This document shows positions 24,410-32,146 of a stretch of 64,000 bases of DNA, one piece after another. The DNA comes from Bacillota bacterium. Lineage in GTDB: Bacteria > Bacillota > Clostridia > Christensenellales > Aristaeellaceae. The stretch is taken from contig JAEZHM010000075.1 of the NCBI GenBank assembly GCA_023416585.1, forward strand, positions 17,022-81,021. The letters are read 5' to 3'. The position numbers were made by a program, and so were the translations under genes. Numbering within the stretch: position 1 is the first letter of the stretch; every line of letters begins with the position of its first letter. The notes beneath the pieces were generated by a model. It ran no database searches. It was not told where the DNA came from and worked only from the letters and a program-made list of their open reading frames with translations.

Positions 24410-26131
24410 TTATTCTTCCATTGCCGCCTTGCGTGAAAATATCGCATGGATGTCCTTGGGATCATATTTCGGCTGCCTATGATACGTATACAGCCCGTTT
24501 TGCTCCTGTTCCACATCTGTAAGCTGCGTATAGCACAGGCCGCAGTGATCCGGGTTATCCAAAAGCGCGTCCGTCAATCCTTTCAGCCTATCCAGGAACT
24601 CCGCCCGGCTTTGAGGCCTCTGGCCGTAACCCCAGCCGGCCGCATCCTGATCGCTCCACCAGATGCCGCCGTACTCGCTCACAAACACCGGCTGTCCCTT
24701 ATACTGCTGCCGCTTGGGAAACCGTTCATGAATAGGCGCCGTTCCTGGGCCATACAGCGCGGCAAAAGCCTGGGGATCCTGCTCATAGTCATGCACGTCG
24801 TGTATATCCGTTTCCACGTGGTAGTTGCCGCTGGTATCAATGCAGGGACGGGTCGTATCCAGCGCCTTGGTCACACGGTACACGGTCCTGAGTACCTCAT
24901 CGTTCTGCTGGCAGCCATGCTGATCCCACGTTTCGTTGAACGGGCACCAGCCTATGATGCAAGGCGCGCTGTAGTCGCGGTTCACGGCCTCCAGCCATTC
25001 CTTGAGGAAAATGGGCAGCACGGCGATATTGGTGTGGTCCAGCCCCCAATTGCCCATTTCGCCCCAGCATAGATATCCCAGATGGTCGGCATGGTATAAA
25101 AACCTTGCCTCAAACACCTTTTCATGCAGCCTGGCGCCGTTGAAGCCCATGGCAAGGCTCATCAATATATCGTTTTTAAGTGCCTCGTCGCTGGGCGCGG
25201 TATAGATGCCGTCCGGGTAGAAACCTTGGTCCAGTACCAGCCGCATAAATACCGGCCTGCCGTTTACCGTAAACTTCATTCCGTCAAAGGAAATATCCCG
25301 CAGGCCGAAGTAAGTCTCCAGCATATCCAAATCCCTGCCGTCCTTCACGAGGCGAAGGGATAGGTCATACAGGTTCGGTTCCCCTACGTTCCACAAATGT
25401 TTCTCCGTTACGGGAAGGTTCATTTCTACCCTCTGACCGGCTATTTCAGCGGATGATGCACCGCAGGCTTTTCCCTCGAACTTCGCTTCCGCTTCTATTG
25501 TAAAGCCTTTTGTGTCTCCCTGAAGCGAAGCTTCTATCAGCACACGGCCGTTTTTCGCGTCTGGCGTAAGCTTTACATTGGCAATATACGTTTGCGGAAC
25601 CCATTCCACCCACACCGTCTGCCAGATGCCGGTGGTACGCGTATAATCGCAGCCATGGGAATGGTATTCGCCGGATTGCTTACCCCTGGGCTGATAGCCT
25701 GCGCGGACGTCATCCTCGGCATAGACGGTAATCAGATTTTCCCCCGGCTTCACCAGGCTTGTGATATCCATGGTAAAGGATACATACCCCCCGTCATGGC
25801 TGCCGGCCATAGCGCCGTTCACAAACACTTCCGTATGATAGTCTACCGCACCAAAGTGCAAAAGGGTGCGAAGCCCCTTCTTCCCTTCCGGGACAACAAG
25901 CGTTCTTTTATACCAAACAGCAGCCATGAAGTCCTTGTGGCAGACACCGGAAAGGCTGCTTTCCGGACAGAAGGGCACGGTGATTTTTCCGGAAAGGGAA
26001 GGGCTTTCTATCAGCCCCCTGGCCTTCCCGGAGCGGCCATGATCAATTTCAAACTGCCATTGTCCGTTCAGGTTCAGCCAATCGTTCCTTATAAACTGGG
26101 GGCGGGGATGTTCACTGCGGGGAATGCTCAT
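24410..26131 (-). CDS. Glycoside hydrolase family 2 (beta-glucuronidase/galactosidase-like)
   Basis: 573 residues, cytoplasmic (no signal peptide). Starts with the GH2 sugar-binding domain (LNLNGQWQFEIDHG...TVPFCPESSLSG...VWYKRTL), an immunoglobulin-like domain (LLHFGAVDYHTEVFVNG...YEN-type strand), then a TIM barrel. Catalytic acid/base is the Glu of FNETW (about residue 400), and the nucleophile is the Glu of VSEYGG (about 485). The protein lacks the C-terminal small domains of long beta-galactosidases. ATG 26131 follows AAAAGGAGC. Substrate could be a beta-galactoside, beta-glucuronide or beta-mannoside; not decidable. Preceded by a dyad that may be an operator. Confidence 0.9.
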   Translation of the reverse strand: MSIPRSEHPRPQFIRNDWLNLNGQWQFEIDHGRSGKARGLIESPSLSGKITVPFCPESSLSGVCHKDFMAAVWYKRTLVVPEGKKGLRTLLHFGAVDYHTEVFVNGAMAGSHDGGYVSFTMDITSLVKPGENLITVYAEDDVRAGYQPRGKQSGEYHSHGCDYTRTTGIWQTVWVEWVPQTYIANVKLTPDAKNGRVLIEASLQGDTKGFTIEAEAKFEGKACGASSAEIAGQRVEMNLPVTEKHLWNVGEPNLYDLSLRLVKDGRDLDMLETYFGLRDISFDGMKFTVNGRPVFMRLVLDQGFYPDGIYTAPSDEALKNDILMSLAMGFNGARLHEKVFEARFLYHADHLGYLCWGEMGNWGLDHTNIAVLPIFLKEWLEAVNRDYSAPCIIGWCPFNETWDQHGCQQNDEVLRTVYRVTKALDTTRPCIDTSGNYHVETDIHDVHDYEQDPQAFAALYGPGTAPIHERFPKRQQYKGQPVFVSEYGGIWWSDQDAAGWGYGQRPQSRAEFLDRLKGLTDALLDNPDHCGLCYTQLTDVEQEQNGLYTYHRQPKYDPKDIHAIFSRKAAMEE

Positions 26132-26152
26132 ATAGTCTGCTCCTTTTCATCA

Positions 26153-26178
26153 CGTATGATTGGCATCTTAATCATACG
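26153..26178. promoter_or_regulatory. Dyad upstream of the GH2 gene (possible operator)
   Basis: Perfect 9-bp inverted repeat cgtatgatt (26153-26161) and aatcatacg (26170-26178) with an 8-base spacer, about 20-45 bases before the GH2 start on the minus strand. Fits a regulator site or an RNA hairpin in the leader. Confidence 0.45.
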
Positions 26179-26342
26179 CAGATTGACGCACCCATAGGGG
26201 TACAGCTTCTTTTGTTCAGCCAGGCCAAATAACGTATTACCTATGGGGTCTGCATTGTATCATATCATCAATCCGCGAACATCACAATACAAAACCGGTC
26301 ATGCAGCCGGGAAACATCAACAGGTAAACATATGAAAATATA

Positions 26343-26370
26343 TTGACACAAACGGGAAACCCGGTACAAT
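26343..26370 (+). promoter_or_regulatory. Predicted promoter of the C_GCAxxG_C_C gene
   Basis: TTGACA (26343-26348), 16 bases, TACAAT (26365-26370). The spacer contains the small palindrome cggg-aaa-cccg (26353-26363), a possible operator. Confidence 0.75.
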
Positions 26371-26417
26371 GAAGGCTGTTCATATAAAATAAAGATATGC
26401 GGAATTGAGGTGGCCGT

Positions 26418-26873
26418 ATGGAAAACCATGCAAAAAAGGCCAGGGAACTGTTTGATCAGGGATATAATTGTGCGCAGGCCGTATTTGCAGCCTTCTGCGA
26501 TGAAACCGAAATGGATTTTGAAACGGCGCTGAAATTGGCCGCTCCCTTTGGCGGCGGTATCGGCAGGCTGCGGGAAGTATGCGGGGCGGTGAGCGGCATG
26601 ACAATGGTGGTCGGCATGAAATATGGCTATACCAGCCCTACGGATACCCAGACGAAAATGGAGCATTATCAGCTAACCCAATCTCTGGCGAAAGAATTCA
26701 AACAAGAGAATGGCTCCTTCATCTGCCGGGAACTGCTTAATCTCGACGGAGCGGGCGATCCCCTTCCGGAAGAAAGAACGCCGCAATACTATCAAGCCCG
26801 GCCCTGCGCCGACTTTGTGGAAAGCGCTGCCAGGATCATGGAAACATATATTCAAAGCAAGAAAGAAGTTTGA
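26418..26873 (+). CDS. C_GCAxxG_C_C family protein (probable redox protein)
   Basis: 151 residues. The name-giving motif is visible: C in GYNCAQAVFAAFC, then REVCGAVSGM (the C-GA-x-x-G part), a third cysteine in SFICRELL and a fourth in ARPCADFVE. The family is common in anaerobic Clostridia and Archaea and is thought to bind metal or act in redox chemistry, but its biochemical role is not settled. Has a good promoter and a TGAGGTGG site, and stands alone before a bidirectional terminator. Confidence 0.9.
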   Translation: MENHAKKARELFDQGYNCAQAVFAAFCDETEMDFETALKLAAPFGGGIGRLREVCGAVSGMTMVVGMKYGYTSPTDTQTKMEHYQLTQSLAKEFKQENGSFICRELLNLDGAGDPLPEERTPQYYQARPCADFVESAARIMETYIQSKKEV

Positions 26874-26935
26874 TGTCATCATTCCGTATCATCCAACCAA
26901 CAAAATCAAAATTCAAAAGCAAAAATGAAAAAAGT

Positions 26936-26966
26936 GGCGGCGCGTGTTGTATTCGCGCCGCCTCTT
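26936..26966. terminator. Bidirectional terminator between C_GCAxxG gene and arsC-like gene
   Basis: Perfect 9-bp GC stem ggcggcgcg (26936-26944) with cgcgccgcc (26954-26962), preceded by an A-run and followed by tcttt. Confidence 0.85.
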
Positions 26967-26981
26967 TCTATATCTATCCTA

Positions 26982-27407
26982 TTATGCAAACAATTCCTCG
27001 CTAAAAACCGTTCCGTTTTGTATCCGTTCCTTCAGGCTCAGTACCTTGCCCTCTATCTCCCGGATAACCTTTATGAATTCCTCATCGCTCTTGCCTGTGG
27101 GATCGTCAAGACCCCAATCCTCCATATACCTGCAGGGCAAGTAGGGGCAGGCCGCATTGCAGCCCATGGTCACCACAATGTCTACAGGCGGGATTTCCGA
27201 AAGCAGCTTAGTTCGCTGGGCTTCTTCCATGTCAATGCCGTAAAGCTTCTTCATCAGCCGAACGGCGTCGGGGTTAATTTTATCTTTCGTTTCCGTGCCC
27301 CCGGAATAACTCTCATACGTATCGGCTGCCAAGTGGCGGCTTAAAGCTTCGGCGATCTGGCTGCGGCACGCATTGTGGACGCATATAAAGGCAACTTTGG
27401 GCAACAT
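26982..27407 (-). CDS. arsC: Arsenate reductase, low-molecular-weight phosphatase type
   Basis: Reduces arsenate to arsenite in the cytoplasm using a phosphatase-like P-loop. In the 141-residue protein, C9-x5-R15 (CVHNACRS) is the anion-binding loop, and the resolving cysteines lie in MGCNAACPYLPC (C83, C87, C92), followed by the conserved DWGLDDPTGK. This cysteine layout is the clostridial variant. AGGAGGG precedes the ATG. No arsR, arsB or acr3 gene lies nearby, so this is a single-gene unit; a protein-tyrosine-phosphatase role is a less likely alternative. Confidence 0.9.
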   Translation of the reverse strand: MLPKVAFICVHNACRSQIAEALSRHLAADTYESYSGGTETKDKINPDAVRLMKKLYGIDMEEAQRTKLLSEIPPVDIVVTMGCNAACPYLPCRYMEDWGLDDPTGKSDEEFIKVIREIEGKVLSLKERIQNGTVFSEELFA

Positions 27408-27722
27408 TTTATTCCCTCCTCAGAAGATAAAGGGGCCTGCGCATTAACGCCTTTCAAGGGCCCCATGTATATTATACCCACTTTACATAGCCTAAAGCTT
27501 GGCTAATATCTTTTTTTATCCTCACCTTTTAATATCTTGCCATACGTATAGCCTCTCGGCGAAGCCGCAGCAAAAAAACTGTCATTACAAATGTGCATTG
27601 GGGGAAGAGTATTGCCGATGCTGACACAATTACCGGCAGGTTTTTGCTTTGGCATAACGAAATAGTAAACCAGATTGAATGCATCAGTAAATACATGCCG
27701 TCCGCCATTCAGGAGGTGTCCT
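27408..27722. other. Divergent intergenic region arsC / AmmeMemoRadiSam
   Basis: 315 bases without a supported gene. It holds an inverted repeat ggggcc/ggcccc (27432-27464) that would lie in the arsC leader, and a minus-strand TATAAT (complement at 27471-27476) without a convincing -35. Otherwise nothing recognised; small frames here lack ribosome sites. Confidence 0.5.
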
Positions 27723-29117
27723 ATGCCCCTACAGTCCGCCATCATGGTTCCACACCCGCCGCTGATTATACCGCAAGTAGGCCGCGGACAGGAAAAAGCC
27801 ATACAGGATACGATCGCAGCTTACCGCAAGGCTGCAGAGCTGATTGCATCCGGACGGCCTGATACGGTAATTGTCATCACGCCGCACAGCGCGCTGTATG
27901 GTGATTACTTTCATATCTCTCCGGGCACGTCGGCCAAAGGCAGTCTGGCCCAGTTCCACGCAGGCGAGGTGCAACTGGAGGTTCATTACGACGCGTCCTA
28001 TGTGACGGAGCTTAGCCGCCGCGCCGACGCATGCGAATTGCCGGCAGGTACCTTGGGCGAACGCGACAAAAAGCTGGATCATGCCACTATGGTGCCGTTG
28101 TGTTTTTTACGGGATGCCTATGGAGGCGGTATCCCCTGCATGGTCGTCAGAATCGGGCTATCGGGTTTAGGCTATCCCGACCACTACAAGCTGGGCATGC
28201 TCATCAGGGAAACAGCGGACAGCATGGGCAGGAATATCGCCATCATCGCCAGCGGCGACCTGTCCCACAGGCTCAAGGAGGACGGCCCATACGGCTTTTC
28301 ACCGGAAGGCCCGGCCTATGATGAGAAGATCATGGATGCCATGGCAAGGGCATCCTTTGGCGAATTGTTCCATTTCGACCCGGACTTTTGCGAAAGCGCG
28401 GGTGAATGCGGCCACCGCTCCTTTGTGATCATGGCCGGGTGCTTTGACGGTCTGAATGTCAAAGCGGAAAAGCTGTCCTACGAAGGGCCGTTCGGCGTAG
28501 GATACGGCGTGTGCTTATTCCTTCCCCAAGGGCCGTCTGAAAACCGCCATTTTCTGGGCGATTATATGATGGAGCAGAGGAGGGAACTGCAAACACGCAA
28601 GGAATCGGAGGACGATTATGTGCGCCTGGCCCGGCAGACGCTGGAAGCCTACGTTGAGCGCGGAGAAACCATCGCACTGCCCAAAGGCCTGCCGGATGAA
28701 ATGACAGGCAAAAGGGCGGGTGTATTCGTATCCCTAAAAAAGCAAGGCCAGCTCCGCGGGTGTATCGGCACCATCTCCGCCACCACCAAAAGCGTTGCCG
28801 CGGAGATCATACAAAACGCCGTCAGCGCCGGCGCCCAGGACCCGCGTTTTGACCCGGTCCGGCCGGATGAATTGGATGAGCTTGTATACAGTGTGGATGT
28901 GCTGGGTGATGCGGAGGACATACCGTCCCCCGACGATCTTGACGTCAAGCGTTACGGGGTGATCGTATCCTCGGGCCACAGGCGCGGGCTGCTTTTGCCC
29001 AATCTTCCGGGAATCGACACCGTAAAGGATCAGATTTCCATTGCCAGGCGTAAAGCCGATATCCGGGAAAACGAAAAGATAACGCTCCAGCGATTCGAGG
29101 TGGTGCGCCATCAATGA
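27723..29117 (+). CDS. AmmeMemoRadiSam system protein B-A fusion (MEMO + AMMECR1)
   Basis: 464 residues from ATG 27723, chosen for its GGAGGTG site. The N-terminal part (about 1-270) is MEMO-like (IMVPHPPLIIPQVGRG, VVITPHSALYGDY, IASGDLSHRLKEDGPYGF), related to class III aromatic-ring dioxygenases and with His/Asp metal-ligand candidates. The C-terminal part (about 290-460) is AMMECR1-like (RAGVFVSLKKQGQLRGCIGT, AGAQDPRFDPVRPDELDEL, LPNLPGIDTVKDQI). The two are often separate genes; here they are fused, and the radical SAM partner follows directly. The three proteins co-occur widely, but the product of the system is not known. Confidence 0.93.
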   Translation: MPLQSAIMVPHPPLIIPQVGRGQEKAIQDTIAAYRKAAELIASGRPDTVIVITPHSALYGDYFHISPGTSAKGSLAQFHAGEVQLEVHYDASYVTELSRRADACELPAGTLGERDKKLDHATMVPLCFLRDAYGGGIPCMVVRIGLSGLGYPDHYKLGMLIRETADSMGRNIAIIASGDLSHRLKEDGPYGFSPEGPAYDEKIMDAMARASFGELFHFDPDFCESAGECGHRSFVIMAGCFDGLNVKAEKLSYEGPFGVGYGVCLFLPQGPSENRHFLGDYMMEQRRELQTRKESEDDYVRLARQTLEAYVERGETIALPKGLPDEMTGKRAGVFVSLKKQGQLRGCIGTISATTKSVAAEIIQNAVSAGAQDPRFDPVRPDELDELVYSVDVLGDAEDIPSPDDLDVKRYGVIVSSGHRRGLLLPNLPGIDTVKDQISIARRKADIRENEKITLQRFEVVRHQ

Positions 29118-29130
29118 GATCATCTGTAAT

Positions 29131-29940
29131 GTGTGCATGCACCATTGCCATCTGAAGGAAGGCCAAACGGGACGGTGCCGTGCCAGGAAAAACGAAAACG
29201 GGAAAAGTGCCTGTTCGAACTATGGCCTTTTGACCTCCGTCGCGCTGGACCCCATTGAGAAGAAGCCGCTGGCTTTTTTCCACCCGGGCAGCATGGTCCT
29301 GTCTGTAGGAAGTTTTGGCTGTAACCTGGACTGCCCCTTTTGCCAGAATGCATCTATTGCGGCGGCCTGCGAAAATGAAGTGGAAGTGGAAAGAATGCAG
29401 CCGGAGGAGCTTGCACTGCTCGCAGAAAAGCTCAAGCCCCGGGGCAATATCGGTGTGGCCTTTACCTACAACGAGCCCATGGTGGGCTTTGAATACGTAC
29501 GCGATACTGCCAAGCTTGTTCATGAGCGCCATATGTACAATGTTGTCGTGACAAACGGTTCCGCCAGCCGGGAAGTGCTTATGGATGTTCTGCCCTACAT
29601 CGATGCCTTTAACATTGATCTGAAAGGATTCACACAGGAGTATTACAAAAAACTGGGCGGCGATCTTGATACCGTATTGGAATTTATCCGTACCGCAGCC
29701 GGAGCTAGCCATGTGGAGCTGACTACGCTGATCGTGCCAGGGGATAACGACACGCTGGAGGAAATGCAAAACCTCTCCACCTGGGTCGCCGGGGTGGACA
29801 AGACCATTCCCCTGCATATCACGCGGTTTTTCCCAAGGCGTAAGATGCGGGACAAACAGCCCACGGATATCCATTTAATGCGCAAGCTTGCGGACATCGC
29901 CCAGGTAAATCTTGAAACGGTACTGCTGGGGAATGTGTAA
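29131..29940 (+). CDS. AmmeMemoRadiSam system radical SAM enzyme
   Basis: Radical S-adenosylmethionine enzyme, partner of the upstream B-A fusion. The [4Fe-4S] motif is GCNLDCPFCQN (C-x3-C-x2-C). The N-terminus carries a CxxC-HHC cysteine cluster (NVCMHHCHLKEGQTGRCRARK). Start problem: GTG 29131 cuts the first cysteine of the cluster. The frame continues upstream as I-N-E-I-I-C-N, the usual family start, with an ATC at 29110 and GAGGTGG nine bases before it. So translation may begin at a rare ATC, or a sequence error may hide an ATG. Overlap with the B-A stop would indicate translational coupling. Confidence 0.9.
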   Translation: MCMHHCHLKEGQTGRCRARKNENGKSACSNYGLLTSVALDPIEKKPLAFFHPGSMVLSVGSFGCNLDCPFCQNASIAAACENEVEVERMQPEELALLAEKLKPRGNIGVAFTYNEPMVGFEYVRDTAKLVHERHMYNVVVTNGSASREVLMDVLPYIDAFNIDLKGFTQEYYKKLGGDLDTVLEFIRTAAGASHVELTTLIVPGDNDTLEEMQNLSTWVAGVDKTIPLHITRFFPRRKMRDKQPTDIHLMRKLADIAQVNLETVLLGNV

Positions 29941-30044
29941 ACCGACTTCCATAACATTTTCCACCATTACAAAACGCGCACGGCTAATCCATGCGCGTTA
30001 TTTGTGAACAAGTCTCAGAAGATGCTATAAATATGTATAGCCCC
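29941..30044. other. Spacer after radical SAM gene
   Basis: About 100 bases with the dyad aacgcgcacgg...ccatgcgcgtta near 29972-30000, which could form a hairpin and act as a terminator (tta ttt g follows). No gene seen. Confidence 0.45.
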
Positions 30045-30335
30045 TTGCAGACTGTCAAAAAACCTCCGGGAGGTGTCGGAGGGCGCACCCTCCGACTGTA
30101 AATCCGAAGCCAGCGACATGCGCAGTGGCTTCGGAAGCCTTGCGTAGCAAGGTTTCCTTACGCCATTCCCTGGCCGTGATGCAAAGGTGATGGGATTTAT
30201 CCCCGAACCTGGAGTTTTCAAATGGCTTTGGCATTTGAAAACGTAACAACAGCCAAGTGAAACGCCGGCTGGGGCGTAGCATCATAAGGGAAGGGCGCAG
30301 ACTCAAAAAAGTGGCACAGCCACTTTTTCGAAACT
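30045..30335 (+). repeat. Intergenic multi-hairpin element B
   Basis: Order of hairpins: tcggaggg/ccctccga (30076-30095), cgaagcca/tggcttcg, ccttgc/gcaagg, the shared 20-mer atccccgaacctggagtttt (30199-30218), ttcaaatg/catttgaa, and a final aaaaagtggc/gccacttttt (30306-30328). The last is a good bidirectional terminator between the convergent radical SAM and aldo/keto reductase genes. Related to element A at 8497 and C at 63040. No coding potential. Confidence 0.68.
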
Positions 30336-31445
30336 TCAGTATATTTCTTTCCCCGCCAGTTTGTAATCCGCCAGATTCATCTTGTACGGGATATCGATAT
30401 GATACGGGCACATTTTCAGGCATTCCCCGCACTGCGTACACGCATCCCCCTTGATTTCCATGGCTTCATAACGCTTGCGGCCCAGCTCCTTGTTGCCAAA
30501 CCAGAAGCGAAGCCGTTCGGCTAAGGCAAACTCCGCCGTATCCTGCACCACACCTCTTGCCATCTGCCGGTCAAAATACCCCTCGCATGCAAAGACCTCA
30601 GGGATATTGATCCCAACAGGGCAGGAGCATTTGCCGCATTGGCGGCAAACATAGTTGCCCAGCTCCGGTGCGTTTGTAAACAGAGCGTCCTCTTCCTCTT
30701 TCGTCATGGGTATAAAGCTCTCGGCGAAGTGCAGATCATCCTTAAGCATTTTCTCGCTGTTGATGCCGGCCACCACCACGGAAACCGGCCGGGAAAAAGC
30801 GTATCTGAAAGCCTGCTCCGGTGATTTGTACAAAAACCCGTCGCCCAGCGGCTTCATGAGGATGATGCCCGCATCCTTTTCCTTTGCAAGGGGCAGAAGC
30901 TGATTTTCGATCTCCGGGTAATTGAAGCGGTCATAATAGTTGACGGTGGTCATCACTGCCTCGAAGCGGTCCCGGTTTAAAGCTTCTACCAGCGGTCCCG
31001 GCCAACCGTGCATAGAAAGGCCAATGTGTTTGATCTTCCCGGCTTTCTTCGCTTCCAATGCGGCTGCGTAGGCGCCGTCTTCCGAAAGGATGGTATCCAG
31101 TTCTTCTATGGAGCCCACCGCATGCATCAGCAGCACATCCAAATGATCCGTTTGTAAATTCTTCAGCGACTGGCTGATTGCTTCCTCAGCGCTCTTTTTG
31201 TCCCTTAAGCCTATTTTGGATACCAGAATAAAATCGTCCCGCCTGTGTATCACGGCGCGCCCGATTTTTCGCTCCGATTCCCCTGCCCCGTAACTCAGCG
31301 CCGTTTCAATGTAGTTCCCACCTGCGTCCAGGTAGCCGTTCAATAACTTCTCCGCTTCCTTAAGCGGTATCTCCAGCAAGTGAAACCCGCCGAACCCCAG
31401 CAGCGAAGTCTTAAGCCCCGTTTTTCCAAAACGCCTGTACTCCAT
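30336..31445 (-). CDS. Aldo/keto reductase with C-terminal ferredoxin-like 4Fe-4S domain (1)
   Basis: 369 residues from ATG 31445, with GGGAGGA seven bases upstream; a long hydrophobic N-terminal extension in the open frame is not coding. The barrel starts MEYRRFGKTGLKTSLLGFGG and has NADP-site features and the catalytic region GGNYIETALSYGAGESE / DFILVSKIG with Tyr and Lys, LDVLLMHAV. The C-terminus has two cysteine groups: CRQCGKCSCPVGI and CTQCGECLKMCPYHI. This is the AKR-ferredoxin fusion common in anaerobes, probably reducing carbonyl compounds. A second member is at 40796. Divergent from the DUF2294 gene. Confidence 0.9.
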   Translation of the reverse strand: MEYRRFGKTGLKTSLLGFGGFHLLEIPLKEAEKLLNGYLDAGGNYIETALSYGAGESERKIGRAVIHRRDDFILVSKIGLRDKKSAEEAISQSLKNLQTDHLDVLLMHAVGSIEELDTILSEDGAYAAALEAKKAGKIKHIGLSMHGWPGPLVEALNRDRFEAVMTTVNYYDRFNYPEIENQLLPLAKEKDAGIILMKPLGDGFLYKSPEQAFRYAFSRPVSVVVAGINSEKMLKDDLHFAESFIPMTKEEEDALFTNAPELGNYVCRQCGKCSCPVGINIPEVFACEGYFDRQMARGVVQDTAEFALAERLRFWFGNKELGRKRYEAMEIKGDACTQCGECLKMCPYHIDIPYKMNLADYKLAGKEIY

Positions 31446-31602
31446 GACCATTCCTCCCGCTTTATTTATAAATGGGCATATATTTATTCTATCAGCCTTA
31501 CTGGTGATAGTATACCAAACAAAAAGATTACGCGTCAAGAAAAGCGGCTGCGGGGAACATGGCGGCATGAATATGAAAATCCAAGCCAAGCGAATTCGTT
31601 CA

Positions 31603-31631
31603 TTGACACAAGGGTATGCTTTTGATAGAAT
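31603..31631 (+). promoter_or_regulatory. Predicted promoter of the DUF2294 gene
   Basis: TTGACA (31603-31608), 17 bases, TAGAAT (31626-31631), 41 bases before ATG 31672. Confidence 0.75.
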
Positions 31632-31671
31632 TAATATTGGGGAAGTATTTTGGATGATAAAGGGGCGGCAA

Positions 31672-32028
31672 ATGAGCAAGGGCCAAATGGAGGCCAAAAT
31701 CAGCGAGGCGTTCAGCAGGTTTGAAATCGAGTTCATGGGCCGGGGGCCCCGGCAGATCAAAACGTACATTCTTCAGGATATGATCATTGTAAGAATGGTG
31801 GGTTTTTTGAGCCCTTCCGAAAGGAAGCTGGCGGAAACACCCCGGGGTGTTGAGCAGATCAAGAAGCTTAGGACCATGCTTTTTGAGGGTGCGAAGGCAG
31901 AGATCGAATCCATGTTGAACCCCATCATCCAAACGGACATCTTAAGCATTCATTCCGATGTAAGCACAAAGAGCGGTGAAAAGATCGTTTTGATCACTTT
32001 GGGCGGCAATTTGGAAGAGCGCTTATAA
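31672..32028 (+). CDS. DUF2294 family protein
   Basis: 118 residues from ATG 31672, which follows AAGGGGCGG and lies just behind a good promoter; earlier starts lie upstream of that promoter. Sequence runs MSKGQMEAKISEAFSRFEIEFMGRGPRQIKTYILQD, then LSPSERKLAETPRGVEQIKKLR and SDVSTKSGEKIVLITL, typical of DUF2294, a small soluble family found in Bacillota and other bacteria without settled function. A terminator-like hairpin lies between it and the DUF4914 gene. Confidence 0.85.
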   Translation: MSKGQMEAKISEAFSRFEIEFMGRGPRQIKTYILQDMIIVRMVGFLSPSERKLAETPRGVEQIKKLRTMLFEGAKAEIESMLNPIIQTDILSIHSDVSTKSGEKIVLITLGGNLEERL

Positions 32029-32075
32029 TAAAAGGCAGACTCGCCGAAGGGTTTCATAACCAGTCCAGCGGTAAG

Positions 32076-32122
32076 CCAATACTTGACAGCTCCAGACGGA
32101 GCTGTTAGGTATTGGTTTTTTA
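32076..32122 (+). terminator. Terminator or attenuator between DUF2294 and DUF4914 genes
   Basis: Long hairpin: ccaatac (32076-32082) with gtattgg (32109-32115) outside, acagctcc (32086-32093) with ggagctgt (32098-32105) inside, followed by a seven-base T-run. It lies 25 bases before the next ATG. Confidence 0.85.
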
Positions 32123-32146
32123 TTATGCCATTTAGGAGGTATTTAG

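Noticed and set aside
28945..29874. 309-codon minus-strand frame opposite the radical SAM gene
   Set aside because: Same pattern of a shadow frame; the opposite strand has clear motifs of a known enzyme.
31446..31769. N-terminal extension of the aldo/keto reductase frame to 31769
   Set aside because: The added hydrophobic residues do not match the family; ATG 31445 has a proper ribosome site and the standard first residues.
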